NCBI GenBank assembly: GCA_003342895.1
Contig: PTFA01000278.1
Span: 389,454 to 453,453, forward strand
Direction: 5' to 3'
DNA from: Casuarius casuarius
Taxonomy: Eukaryota > Chordata > Aves > Casuariiformes > Casuariidae
Length of the DNA: 64,000 nucleotides
The translations under genes were made by a program, and so were the position numbers. Shown piece after piece: positions 1-30,655 of the stretch. Within the stretch, counting starts at the first letter, position 1; the number at the start of each line of letters is the position of its first letter. The notes below the pieces were generated by a model. It was not told the DNA's origin. It did not search any database and saw nothing but the letters and a program-made list of their open reading frames with translations.

Positions 1-12253
<12,253 letters not shown>

Positions 12254-12364
12254 GTTCTGATGATCTGGTGAATGAAGCGTTTGACTTTGCAAAGAATTTA
12301 TGTTCCTTACAGCTGACTGAAGAGGAGATTGCCTTGTTTTCATCTGCTGTTCTGATATCACCAG
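12254..12364 (+). CDS. RORB: RORB coding exon: ligand-binding domain helices 7-8
   Basis: Opens with GT, completing a split Gly codon, then [17 protein letters not shown], then [19 protein letters not shown]. The [10 protein letters not shown] stretch is the highly conserved helix 7/8 region of ROR receptors; [13 protein letters not shown] matches RORB. Length is 111 bases: 2 + 36 codons + 1. Acceptor tctgtag, donor gtaatt. The same frame runs into the intron until a stop near 12525; that extension is intronic. Confidence 0.96.
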
Positions 12365-18509
<6,145 letters not shown>

Positions 18510-18665
18510 TTAATAGCCAAGATACCAACCATTACTGCACTTTGCAACTTGCACGGAGAGAAACTACAGGTATTTAAACAATCTCATCCAGATATAGTGA
18601 ACACACTGTTTCCTCCATTGTATAAGGAGCTTTTCAATCCAGACTCTACCACTGGCTGCAAGTGA
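18510..18665 (+). CDS. RORB: RORB last coding exon: helices 10-12 (AF-2) and stop
   Basis: Reads [19 protein letters not shown], then [14 protein letters not shown], then [12 protein letters not shown], ending S-T-T-G-C-K and TGA at 18663-18665. P-P-L-Y-K-E-L-F is the AF-2 activation helix (helix 12) that recruits coactivators through LxxLL contacts. The six exons in the window join in frame to 247 residues, the expected size of a complete ligand-binding domain plus end of hinge. The only clear differences from the RORB I remember are a few residues in the last ten, after the AF-2 helix. The open frame extends back to 18306, but the acceptor at 18508-18509 and the phase set the start. Confidence 0.96.
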   Translation, partial: LIAKIPTITALCNLHGEKLQVFKQSHPDIVNTLFPPLYKELFNPDSTTGCK

Positions 18666-19160
18666 AGGGGAAGACAGAGTTGTCACATAGTCATGGAATG
18701 CATCACTGTTAAGACAAAAGAAATGTTTTCATGAAGAACTTATTAAAAATGTCACTACTGCAACACTAGGAATGTCCTGCACTTAATAGAATTATTTTTC
18801 ACCGCTACAGTTTGAAGAATGTAAATATGCACCTCTGAGTGGGGTTCTTTTTTTTTCTTTTCTTTGTTTACTTTTTTTTTTTTTAACTGACCATGAATAT
18901 ACAAATATAGGACACTGGGTGTTACCTTTTTTTTAATTTTATTTTATTGGGATATGTTTTGGGAGACAACTGTTCATAGAATTTTATTGTAGATATAAAT
19001 GAGAATAGAGCAGTACTTTGCAGTATTACTCTTGCTGTTTATTGTTCAAATATAATTTAAGAAAATTCCACTTATTAGACTTGCCTATTTCTTGTTTTTA
19101 GATAGTTTAATGCATGTGGAAATTTGTAGCTGTCTTGGAAATTATTGTGCATGTATGGAA

Positions 19161-19185
19161 TACACATATAAATATGTATATGTGC

Positions 19186-19216
<31 letters not shown>

Positions 19217-19234
19217 GTATTATATGCATACATG
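19161..19234 (+). repeat. TA-rich microsatellite in RORB 3'UTR
   Basis: Alternating A/T with a pure (AT) core around 19192-19212 and flanking palindromic variants (atgtatgt, atgcatac). In RNA it would fold back on itself. Length is likely to vary between individuals. Confidence 0.9.
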
Positions 19235-19896
19235 CTGTAGCTTAAAAATCCCATGCCTACTTTCAAAGGATGCTCAGCCAGGCTCTCATGCATTTCTTAC
19301 TCTCCAAATAATATNTTAGATTTACTTTGGGCAATCAAGATTTACTTTGCCAGCCAGAGTTAAATCATCAACTGCCGATGTATAATGACAGGATCACTTC
19401 TGAGANGTGTAATGTAGTGCATGTGTGCAGTCTGTAAATGGAACATCAGGAATGTATCAATGGTGCAAAAGCCTTGTCTGGATGATTCCAGTGGAGAGAA
19501 GAAAAGGTGTTTTTTGGAATTTTCTCCCTGTTACAGGGATAGAGCATATACAAAAGTGAACATGGTAGGACCTGATGTCAGTAAGGTACCTAAAACACTG
19601 AGTAAAGATGTATACTATCCCACCCTTACATTTTTCTGATTTGACAAAAGGTTTTATTCTATACATATTTCTTTGAAAAGTAGTTGCAAGGCTTGTTTGG
19701 TTTTTGCTGAAATCAATGGTAATCTCAGAGAAAACCATAGGAAGCCTAAAATGTAGCTCTGAAGAGTAGCAGCCACAGGGAAGGAAGGAAGGGAAGAGGA
19801 AAGACAAAGTGAGCAAAGACCATGGTTACAAAGGCAACCACAACTATCACTAAATATGACATAGCCATCATCTAGATGGGCTGATGGTTTCCATTC

Positions 19897-19948
19897 TACA
19901 TATATATATATATAAAAATATATATGTATATGTATATATACACATATG
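19897..19948 (+). repeat. Second TA-rich microsatellite downstream of RORB stop
   Basis: Alternating tatata followed by atatatgtatatgtatata, about 0.7 kb beyond the first TA tract. Self-complementary as RNA. Confidence 0.9.
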
Positions 19949-21538
19949 GTTGATTTTATGTGCACTTCAGGAGGGGAGCAAAGGATCAGGGATTTCTTTT
20001 TGTCTGTCTCTGAGTTGACTTTGTTCATTTTCTTGCAAAACCAAAGGCCAGCACAGAGCTAGGTCTGATCTGGAAACATGCAGGTGTAGATTGGATTGCA
20101 ATTGCCATCATCGCTTCAACCCTGGCACATTCTGATACATGGTTTTAATTCATATCTATATAGATTACAGAGCACATACTGAGCAAAGGGGAGTGGAAGA
20201 ATGCCACAGNNTTAATNTTGTGAATTNATTAAATTTAATTAGCAGTCATGNCTAATGTATCTGGATGCTGCCAGAGCCACAAACCATAGACTTTCTACCT
20301 ATGGAAGAGCAGGGGTTCAGCTNCCCCCATGACTCTGTCCTTACCACCCTTTTATCCTGAGGAAGCTTTTCCAGAGAAGTCTCCTTCAGGGACTCCAGCG
20401 GAGGCCGTAGAGCAGAAATCATTGGAAGCAGGCAGTAGAGAAGAGATGATCTGGAGGCAGGACTTACAAGCAGATGTATTTTTTTATTTCAAATCTCATA
20501 GAAGTCAATGCAGTCTGAGGTACAGCAAGGAGGAGGACACTCAGGGAGGCTGAAGGACCTCCTGTGTGCAGGGTTTTGGGGCACAGCAGTGCCATGGGAG
20601 CCCACAGGGGCACAGCTGGCCCAGGGCACAAGCAGAAACACGGGGTTGTTGCCGTGATAGCTTAATGCCTCCAGCTTTTCCAGGAGACCCACACAGCTCT
20701 CATGTCCATCTTCCGTCCCTCTTTCTGCAGGACCAAATAATTCACAGACTATTCCAAGTGTATTTTATAAAGTTTCCCCTTGTCCTCCATCAACTGATTT
20801 ATGTGTTTACATGACACATTTCATGACAGCATCCACTCTAGACAACACCAACAGTTGTTTGTTCTGTTCTTTCTTCTTAGCAATCCCTTAGATACAACAG
20901 CAGTCATAAACCCTCAACTCTATAGATGTTTCTCTGAAAGTCCATTTCAGCCTCAAGAAAAAAAAAGCACAGCAAAGTCAGTTGTGCTGAGAATAATTTT
21001 ATTGTAAACGTGACAACATCTGCAAAATTACATAATGCTGTACAAGGGCAATTTCTAAAATACTTGTTTTACTCCAAATTCAGGGCACATTTCCTGATCT
21101 CTACTAATTACATGAAAATGTCTCCAGTTAACAGAGATAAGAATGCATTACTGTTGATGCTTCTTTATACCACCTAAACTCTAAAATGGCAACACTTTAT
21201 AAGATGATTTGTCTTTTTACATCTTTTACATGGCAAGTCTGTGAGTAGGACCACAAACTTCACCTCTTTCTAATTTCAGAAAAGTTAATTAGCTGTATTT
21301 ATTCATGGCCTACGTGCAGGCATTTGGAAAAAAAGTCAAGTCAAACTGAACATTAGAAGAGCTCATTTTTGATTGCTAGGGCTTAATACCTACCTTGTAA
21401 TTTCCAAACACAAGGACACACAGATATATATTTATTTCAAATCCTTTTTAAATTGTTTTGATATGTTAGAAGTAGCATATTTAGCCAGTCTACAAAAATA
21501 TAAATAGATTATATGTATTTCTGTCCTTAGTGTTAGTA

Positions 21539-21544
21539 AATAAA
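21539..21544 (+). terminator. RORB: Proximal poly(A) signal candidate for RORB
   Basis: AATAAA followed within about 10-35 bases by a GT-rich stretch (ttttgttgtgttcatgtatg), the usual arrangement of cleavage signal and downstream element. It would give a 3'UTR of about 2.9 kb. No transcript evidence is available from sequence alone. Confidence 0.5.
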
Positions 21545-21699
21545 GAAGTTTTGTTGTGTTCATGTATGTCCCTCACTGTTATGTGCTGCTTCTGGAAAAT
21601 ATTTTATTCTTTCCAAATCAGATATCAATCCTTAGGATTTTTGACTTGTGTCTTAGGCAAGATGACTGAATGNAGATGACCAGTGAAAAAGACATTATT

Positions 21700-21915
21700 T
21701 ATTCTTTATCCATAGTACTTTTCATCCTTAAAGCACTTACTAATNACTGCAACCTATTCTGTAAATTCCAGCCTATTCCATAAATAAGGATTATTGTCCT
21801 TTTTTAANGATAAGCATATGAAGGCAAAGAAGTTAAATGATTTGCTAAGGACCACAGAGAAAGCAGTGTCCCATCTTGGGTTGAAAGTGGATTCTTGCCT
21901 CCTGGTCCTAAAATC
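21700..21915 (-). mobile_element. Eroded MIR-like SINE relic
   Basis: Read on the plus strand, the segment resembles the reverse complement of the MIR core: aagcacttacta, then attattgtcc, then gataagcatatgaaggcaaag, then agttaaatgatttgctaagg, then accacagagaaagcagt and a tail like tgaaagtggattcttgcctcc. This follows the MIR order (attattatcccc ... gaggaaactgaggca ... ttaagtgacttgcccaagg ... cacacagctagtaagtgg ... gattcgaacccagg). It is highly diverged, as expected of an ancient amniote SINE. Family assignment is from memory. Confidence 0.55.
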
Positions 21916-24900
21916 TTTAAGCTACAAAATCTTCATTGCCGTTAACAGGCAATAGTCTGTACAAACAATTATGAATGTTGACAATCAATCAAATTATTAG
22001 CTTCAAATAATGTTAATTATGAACAACTTTTTCTGCTTTTGTTACAACTTTAAAGAATTTGAGCAATTAATCCTGTTGTTTATTTGGAGAATAAAAATTC
22101 ATTCTCATACATTATTTGTTTGTGGTAACTAAGGTTGATAATTTTTTTTTAATTTTCTGTGATTTGGGACTGGCTACATAAGTAGAGCAGAACTTTTTTC
22201 TGCCACTTCATTGACTGGCTACAGAACAACAAATAACTGTCATACACTATGGGCTGGAATTTTGTTGTTTTTGATATACGGCCATTTATACTCAAATTTT
22301 CAAATTCCGGAGGTTGGGTTTCTGATGTTTGGATCCTGATATTGAAGTTATCCATTAGACTTTAAACAATAAAACAGCACGAGTCCCAATAATTAGCAGC
22401 ATATTCCACTCAGAAAATTCATTTCAGAAAATATTAGTGCTGNACTTTATTTCTTACTGGCTTTCNTTAGTCCANACNAGTATCTGAAANCCTTCAATTA
22501 AATCTCTAGANCTAANATTTGTCACATCTGCTCTGTAGTANTTGCTAATGTTTGTTGACTTTTTAGCCACAAGCTCTTCAAATGGGACATATTTTTCAAT
22601 AATTAACCCCAGATTTTTAACAAAAAAAGGATTTAAAATATATAATGAATCTTCTACTTCTAGCATTGTTCACAGATAACTCAACCACGTTGATCTAAAT
22701 TATCCTTGGTGTCAAGCAGGCAGATGNAGACNGTTCATTACACTACCACAGGGACTTAATTTTGGTGTAAATGTCACTCTTGCCAGCTCTTTGTATAAAG
22801 AATTAATTCCAAGAGTCATATTTTCTTTTAATGGAAAGATTGCTTTAGTGATTGCTAGAAAAACAGGGTAATAGAAGGNACTCAGCTGAACCAACTTGTT
22901 TCCAAAAGCAATATATATTTTATGATTGGTTTGTGATAGGCAACATTTAGGATCTGATTCTGAAAGTTGTCAGGCTCCCTGAGCTCTAACTAGAGCTGTT
23001 AAAATTGGAGGCATCTCAGCACCACACAGAAGGTGCTCAACCCCTCATAAAGTCAGAGGCCCTCAGCATTAGGAGGTCCCCTTTGAGCTTTGTGGAGCAC
23101 AAGTCAGATGTTGTCCTCATACTTGCTTTTTAATGCTTTTGCTTTGCNCTTCGTGTTGTTCATTTCAGCTTCATTTCACAGAGGCCAATTTATTTTCTGT
23201 GTTGAGTCTTGGGCACCAGTGTTGGCTCGGTGCACGTATCTGAGGGTAGGGTGTCGCAGGTGGGGCAGCTACAGGACTTGTCCGTGAATGTGAGCTTCAT
23301 TACGTGGTTGTCTTTGCTCCCATGGGNGTAGCTTGCGCAGATGTATGTTTCCCTGTAGGTTAGTTTTGCAGGGATTTCTGCCCTAACAACTTTTACACGA
23401 AGAGGATGCAAAGCTTTTCTCTCANGCTGTCCTCTCACCCTCCCACCGCCAGGCTGTGAGAGCTGCTCCGAGACAGTGGCATCTCCAAGTGGTTCACCAA
23501 GCCGCCCAGAGCCATGCAGCTGATGGCTCCTGTCCCCCCATATCTTTCTCCCCTCCTGTAAAGCTGTGCTACAAAGCACAGCTGAAAGGCGTTCAGGCTC
23601 CCACCATCTTCCTTCCTCCCAACTATTTTTGTTGATGTTGCTGTTTCCAGTATAGGCAATATCTGACCTGGAAGATTGGTTCCTGTTTTTAGAGTTGTCT
23701 ATTGGACATCCCAGGAACATAGCACCGGGCAACAAGATCAAAATGAAACACCAAATGGTCTTTTTGGTCCAAATGCATTGTGTCTAGATATATGTGTTGA
23801 AATGGAAACCTGAGACAGAANAGCTTTCTTTTCCCTGACACTAACGAAATAGAGTATTTATAGTTACCTACGTATCCCAGCACTTCCTGCCTCCACTCTG
23901 AAGACTAACTACTGTCTCTGACATCCTTTAGGAACAATGTGTTGGAGACTCGGTCCTCTTTCCTTTAAGTTTCACACTTTGTAAATGACAATCACTGCTT
24001 GATGCAGATGTTGCACTGTATGCCACTCAGGGATGTTTCATTATTAAAAANAGCTATATAAATATAATGGTAATAATAAGGAAGAGAATGTTAGAGGCTT
24101 TGAGGGGCACAGGTTGAGCTGCCCAAACGAACGCNACCCAGACAAGGCTTTCAAGCCAGCGATTAGAACTAACTTTGGTGTAAACTGAATGCGCTGTCAG
24201 TGTTTCCTCAGCTTGATGCAGGACTCGCTACACCTGTTGTTTTGCAGTCACTGAAGCATTTCTGAGCAATCAGTTTATGCTTTGAAAGGCCTTTTGGAAG
24301 CAAAATGCAGATGAGCTCTGTACAAATTACTGAATTTAGGCAATTGACAACAGAAAGTGCAGTTTAAAGGTACTGAGTTTAGGTACCATTAATGTGGGTT
24401 CATATTCAGAACTGCTGCGGGTATGTAAGAGGAAGGGCTAAGATATGGAATAAATGACAGCATGTCAGCTGACAGCCACAGTTTTCTGAATTACCACATG
24501 GAGAAATGCCTATAAAGAGCAAGCAATATAAAATGAAGTGGCTAACTGCTATCCTTTCCTCTCATGGATGCACCAAACCATAACCATCACTCAGGCCTCT
24601 GTATGGCATGCCCAGTCCTCTGCTCATCTCCAGCAAATGTGCATAAGACNGCTTTTTATACCACACTACTGAAAAATACTCACAGTTTCTGATCATGAGA
24701 GGTTTGAAATGCACTTCTGTTTACCTTTCGCTCTACTCCAAATGTTGTCAATAGACCTATCGTTATAAGAACATATACAGAAAGACAATTGCAGTGGATT
24801 ATCTTACCAGTCATTGAGCTGATGCCAGGTCTCTAACCAAGGGGCTCTCCCCACCCCTGAGCCTGATTGTTGCTCCTGTCCTCATAGTGAATAGGTATGC

Positions 24901-27900
24901 TTTTGTGCTCCTTCCATCTGCTGAATTTGCTATACCTAGAAAGCCGGTGGACGACCTCATCAAGAGGTGGAATGGAGAGACCAAGACCCCTAAGCAGCAA
25001 GGTCCTTATTGTTTGCCAAGTGTCGCACTGCAATTTGAGTTTTCATCTTTGAGGTTGCCAGGAGCCATTTCTAAGCAACTGAAATTCTTGCTAGCATTTC
25101 ACTTGCCCCTTAAAAAGAAGAGTCCTCTGGCCAGAGTACCTACTTCTATTTCTCTCCCCTTCTCCTCCTTCTTCCTAATGAGTGAAGCCTGGAGTGGGAA
25201 ATGACTCATCTTTGGTCCTTCNCAAAGCTGACTCAGTTTGCATAAGAGATGTTGCACTCAGAAGGCAGGAAGCAGGCTCCTCTCTCCTCTCCCTCCCAAC
25301 CTGCNTGTCATGACTGCATTGTCCCTGCATGCATTGTCCCCGTAAGTAGGACTGTATGACAATGAGCCAAAAACCCCAGGAATTAACCATCCCAGAAATG
25401 GTTTGCAGCAGACCACTTCAGCCTAAAAGCCACTTGCATATGCCCTCTAAACTGTAGGCAAAAGCCATTGTGAAAAGAATAGGCCCTAAAATTTCTCCAN
25501 TGGTAACTCATGGACCAGTAACTCTCCTAAAAAGGCAGTCTGAACATCCAGCGACACAATGGATGTGTCAGTGTCCTCCAAACAACACTTCCATTTTGTT
25601 TATGCTGAGAGAATAATGAAATGCACAAAACGCACTTGCAAAGGTGGAATAGAAACTCATTTGGGGCCAAATATTTCCTGGGTGTTACTGCAGACAGCGA
25701 GGATAGTGCCGCTCACAGTGAGTTCACTAACATGATGTACTACAATTACATAATTTCATCATCCTCACAGTTCAAGCACAGCACACAGGGAGAGTGAAAG
25801 AAAACATCATTGGATATAGCAGCAATAAATAAATTGTAAGTGTTTCTTTGTAACTGTACATGCAGNAAATGTTTGCTTTGCACGCGGTCTTCTGTACAAT
25901 AATATAAAGAAAAAACTTTGTTAAATGTAGATATCACAGTGTTTTTACATATTTGTTGGATTCGTTGGATGGAGCTGCTAATTTGTGATCGAAGATACTG
26001 CTGTTGGGAAAAATGTATGTGCTTCAAGAAAAGGCTGAGACCCTTGTTTATGGCTATACATTGGCAACAGTAAAGTATGTTCAATATAAAACTCTGTCTG
26101 GATAGAATTAGAAAATTGTCTCCTGGTTTTCAATTTTATGATCATGTTGGTCCCTTATTATTTAGGCAACAAAAACTCAACTGCATTGAAGAACAAGCAG
26201 GGCCAGATGGGCAACCACAAAGAACAGGCTTTACCTTAAAGTCTGTTCCACTTAAAACCGGCTTATTTAAAAAAAAGGAGAAAAAAAAGCACTTATATTT
26301 GTCTTGATTAGACACTCAGCTTAATAAATCAAAGTAACTAGATTAGGCTGTCAGCTTCTTCTGGGATTCAGATGCACTACAGTTGTGTTTCTTTAATGTG
26401 TCACTTCAATGTCTATATCGGGCGAAAAACATTGTTAGTATAAAATGCTGATAATAACTTAACCCTACGAAGTGTCGACCATGCATTCTTGTGCAGTAGA
26501 CAGGGATTTATTCATGCACTTATTCTTAAAAAGCCACTGAGTAGCATAATGCGTGAACTAGCTGTGATGATAGTCTTTGCCTCTTGCATTACTGCAACGT
26601 GACCTCTGGTGGGCTGCAGGGAGCGGCTCTGCGACTGTACTTGTGGCCACAAATAAAGCACAACTCAACTCTAAGCAAGCCGTTATCGACACCCAGCTAC
26701 ATCAAATGCACGGGGTATTTTGAGATTTATGCTAATCGCTGTGAGATAATTCCCATGTTAAACTAATTACTCTGGCTGTAATGAATGGACAGTGTAAATA
26801 AATTAGGAATCAGAATAGGAACAAAATCCCTTATTTTACAACTGCACTGTCTGCCTCATCTGATTAACACTAAAGAAAGTTACTTAAAAACTAAACAAAG
26901 GAAACAAGAATAAAAAGCCTGAGTATGTATTGTAGAAATGTAGAAGACAAATAAAATATTTTTTCAAATGTAATTACTTTTAATATATGCTTGTGGAAGT
27001 CTAATACTATGTATGCTGTCTCTGTAATTTTTGCTGTAAATAACTTGGGACAGTGAATACACTGATTTTTTCTATGTCTCTGTTTAAGCATAAGACTTTG
27101 TAATGATTTTTTTTAAAGAGGAAAAACATCAAAGAGCAAATTATGTACTTGCTTCCTATAAGTGTAATGTACTCTTCAGTTTTTATGGAAACTGATTGTA
27201 ATAGATAAAGCCTTTTGACCAGCCGTTGGTGTTCANTGTATAATTCTGTTTGTAACGGGGGAAAAAAAGACAGGACTATCAATGAAACCTGTTCCCAGTG
27301 AGTCTGTATAGTGAGTATTGTATTAATACCTGCAGACTGTATTTGAATAATATAATTTGAAGAAAGGTTGCTCAAGCAAATAATGTTTCCTTACAGCATA
27401 TGGCTTTTTTGAACCTTCTGGCATGGATTATATTAATAGAAACAAATTTTTCTTTCCAATGAGCAAAATATTTTTGTATGCTTTTAATTTCTTATTCAAA
27501 TTTGAGGTCAGGCCACTCATTAGCTGTAATCTGAAGCCATAACTGACCTTCACCAAATACATGTTTTAAAGATCATAATAGAAAAAGAAATTATGTCCAG
27601 TTTATCAACAGCTGTAATAACACAGGCAGGAGCATNAGTAACATGACTTTAATGGCTACTATTTTATGATTACTGATTTATAAAAAAAGAAAACCTTAAT
27701 TAAAATAGATATTTAGATTTAAATGAAACTTTCTAATATTTTTGAAATATCCCTGAAAATGCTTCCTTGCTTTTAGGATTATGAGAGAAACTGATTTTTC
27801 GTATACTTCCAACTTTCAAATATTTAATGTTTTTATCCTATTTCCAGTTCATTTTGTTAGAGTGAAATGAGATTGTTAAGACCCAGATCTCCAAGCCATG

Positions 27901-28256
27901 AACTATATGGTGCTTGGTTGTAGCTACATTGTTGTAAATCGATTTGATCTGAATTTTGGGGGATATTGTTTGCCACTTGATAAGTGTGCTCACCACTGTT
28001 GGTAACGCACAAGAGTTGCATTGCCTGTCAAGAAGTGTGTTAAAAAAATGATCAGATAAGATACGAATAACACTCAAAATGAATCCCTCTCAAAAGCAGA
28101 ACAAAAATTCCTTTCTAAAATGAAATGCCTCATAGAGTCAACAGTGATTTTTTTTTTCTGATGCTTAATTGTAAAATAATTATGATATATATCTTAACTG
28201 GCTTGTAGATGCAAAAAGCAAAACCACAAATGAACCATGACATACTGGGTAAAAAT

Positions 28257-28308
28257 CTGGCTCCATTGAAATCAATGGGNAAACCACCCCTGATTTCAGT
28301 GGAGCCAG
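28257..28308 (+). repeat. 18-bp inverted repeat (hairpin) of a dispersed sauropsid type
   Basis: Left arm 28257-28274 (ctggctccattgaaatca) and right arm 28291-28308 (tgatttcagtggagccag) are reverse complements with one mismatch, separated by 16 bases. The sequence style, a 'ccattgaaatcaatggg ... tttcagtggagccagg' motif, is typical of a short element repeated widely in bird, crocodile and turtle DNA. It could be the terminal fold of an old non-autonomous transposon. Confidence 0.75.
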
Positions 28309-28682
28309 GAGTTCATCCAGTATTTTTACATCTGCAGTTTTCTTCTGATCTTTCTCCCTTGTTTAATATATCTGACCTAATTTATGTGTATGTGAGTAAA
28401 ACTACAGCCTGATTCATTTAGAAAGTGACCATTGAGGGTTTTATTTTTTATCATGAATTTCCTAGGACCAGCATCCCTGTCAAATGAAAAGGTTCTNTAT
28501 TACTTTAGAATGTAATAGATTTTTGTCTTATTTTATGTCCTGTAAATTATTAGTTCACTACTGTTAGCATTCCATAATAATGCACACATGATTTTTGAAT
28601 GTTTTTCTGTAAATGACAATCAATNTTGATGAAGTTCCTTTCTTTAATGCTGAACAAAATTAAAAAAAAAANTGTATAAGAA

Positions 28683-28688
28683 AATAAA
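28683..28688 (+). terminator. RORB: Distal poly(A) signal candidate for RORB
   Basis: AATAAA inside aaaataaaatctgttgtgtt, followed by a T/GT-rich downstream segment. If used it would give a 3'UTR of about 10 kb. Confidence 0.4.
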
Positions 28689-30529
28689 ATCTGTTGTGTT
28701 ACTTTTTTCCCTCTACCTTTAAATTACCTGAATCAGTCGGGGAAAAAATTGTGCATACATTTCCAAAACAGAAGGGTAAAAATAAAAATAAAAACATAAA
28801 CATCAGGAGTCTGTACTTATTTTCAGGATTTCTTTTAACCTATTGAATTAAGGATAGCATGTAGATCCATCAATGCACCAAAAGTAGCTCTGTTTTGCAA
28901 TTTAAATTTCAGCTGCAACTTTTGAATATGTAAATCATTAAATTTATTCATTTATTTTCTATTTATTTTAGGGAAAGCCTCAGCTAGCAGAAGAGCAAAG
29001 GACTTTAAGTAAGAGACACCTGCCTGAACACAATCTGTACAGTAACATAACAGCACGTTATCTTAACTGGAAAGCAGATACCATATTTAAAAGAAATGAT
29101 AAATATATCAATTAAATATTTTTAATCTATTTTTAATATCTAATAGGATAGTAGAGGATGGACCAGAAAGTGCTAGCTGTCAAAGCTGAGGATAAGTACC
29201 TTTTAAGGAGACTATGTGGCCATCTTCATTTTTGAGGAACCTATATTTAAATATAAATTAAAAATACGATACCCAAAGGCCTCATTTTGCAAGCTCTTAA
29301 ACAAATCATACACATAGTGTTACTGACTTCAGCAGGACTCTTGCATACATTTAAAGCCAGCTAGGTGTTTAGGTGCTTCTTGAATCACAATGCAAGCTGC
29401 TAAGTTTTGGATCTGAGATGCAGCAAGTGCAGCTTAGTGTAATTAGAGTTTCAAGTCCTAGAGACTTAAGACTCATTTGTAGATTTGGCATTCTTTTGAA
29501 ATCCTTTCAAATAAATGTAACAATGAGTTCATATATGANCATTCATATTGGAGACATCATGAAGCTGAGCTGTTTACTATGAAATATATGGACTGCTGTA
29601 CTTGCATTTTTCAGAACAAAGAATTGCATAAATATGCTGGTGATGTTTAAATATGCAGTATCCACAGGTGCTCGTATAAATACTAACCTGTATTTTTCTC
29701 AATTTGAAAGCCAGAAGCAGTGTACTTTAAAACAATATCAGCAGATTTTGTGTAGTTTATGCTTCCTTACTGTTTAATTGTCTTTAATATATTGAAACTG
29801 GTTTATATTTCTAGGCTGTCTAGGAAAAAGTTTTAGCTCAATGTCAGTGTAACTCCATTCACCAGGCTCACAGTAGATTTACTCGTAAGTACATGAAATA
29901 TCTTATGCTCTTTGCACATTACAGTTTCTCAAAGGTAGATTGTAGCATAAATTAGTATATGCTTTCAAGGAAAACAAAGGTGAAATACATTAGACAATAC
30001 ATCACGAAATTACAATAACTGACAATCACAGATGGATTATATATTTACATGTGTTCACTTAATTACAAACTCTTGCACNTGTAGCCTTCTAGATCATGAT
30101 ATGTGGTGGATGTATAAGAATTTGATGATAACTTACCATGTACTTCCTAAAAGCAACTGTCTCATCAAATGTGATAAACATCCTAAAAATAGTCCAGTGT
30201 TAGTCCTGGATGAGTCAGAATCTGGCAAAGCAATTTTTCTGCCTCTTTCCTTTCTTCCTTCTTCTCCCCTCTTCACCTCACTTCCCCACTCNGAAAATAA
30301 ATCTTCAGAAAAATCCNTTTAAAAGTGGATTGCANGTTGCTTTGNGANNACAAGACCGATCTATACAAGATNCCAACCCTCCATGCTCCCAGTTTGAAGT
30401 GCCNGTNTGTTGGAAAGGTAGGTGGAATTTTGGTGTTACCAGCCATGCTTACATTTCTGGAAAGTGTTTGCTTATATTTCTGTTTATGTAGGCATTTTAT
30501 TGTATCTTTAATGGTCTGAGACTGTGAAA

Positions 30530-30655
30530 GAAGTGAGATTTATAGAGTTTTAGAGTTTTAATTAGATCTGATGAAGGGTGTCTGAGCCCAAAAGGTTTTT
30601 ATTCCATTTATATCAAATGGGTTAATAAAAGTATAATCTCCCCCTGACATACCTG
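30530..30655 (+). mobile_element. Diverged interspersed repeat, sauropsid type
   Basis: The order atctgatgaaggg, then tctgagcccaaaagg, then a tttatatcaaatgggtt stretch and taataaaagtataatctccc resembles a dispersed element seen often in turtle, crocodile and bird DNA whose end reads roughly 'atctgatgaag ... aaagct ... gttggtccaataaaagatattacctcaccc'. I do not know the family name with certainty. Diverged and probably old. Confidence 0.5.

Larger units (their letters stand above)
18666..21560 (+). other. RORB: RORB 3'UTR (to proximal poly(A) candidate)
   Basis: Continuous AT-rich sequence after the RORB stop, with no splice-supported coding potential. It contains T-rich runs at 18846-18894 and two TA microsatellites (separate entries). 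The end is set by the first strong poly(A) signal with a GT-rich downstream element. The exact end is an inference; RORB transcripts are known for long 3'UTRs, so it may extend further. Confidence 0.6.
21561..28720 (+). other. AT-rich region downstream of RORB: distal 3'UTR or flank
   Basis: No coding exon is recognised. Additional AATAAA sequences occur at 24449, 26652 and 26947 or so, and a stronger candidate at 28683. A MIR-like relic and an 18-bp hairpin are listed separately. The 183-residue minus-strand open frame at 23190-23741 has no recognisable domain. The low GC and many poly(A)-like signals fit either an extended RORB 3'UTR or plain flanking DNA; sequence alone does not decide. 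Confidence 0.55.

Noticed and set aside
23190..23741. 183-residue open frame on the minus strand
   Set aside because: It contains unknown residues, has no recognisable domain and no splice context, and lies in AT-rich DNA downstream of RORB. Probably chance.
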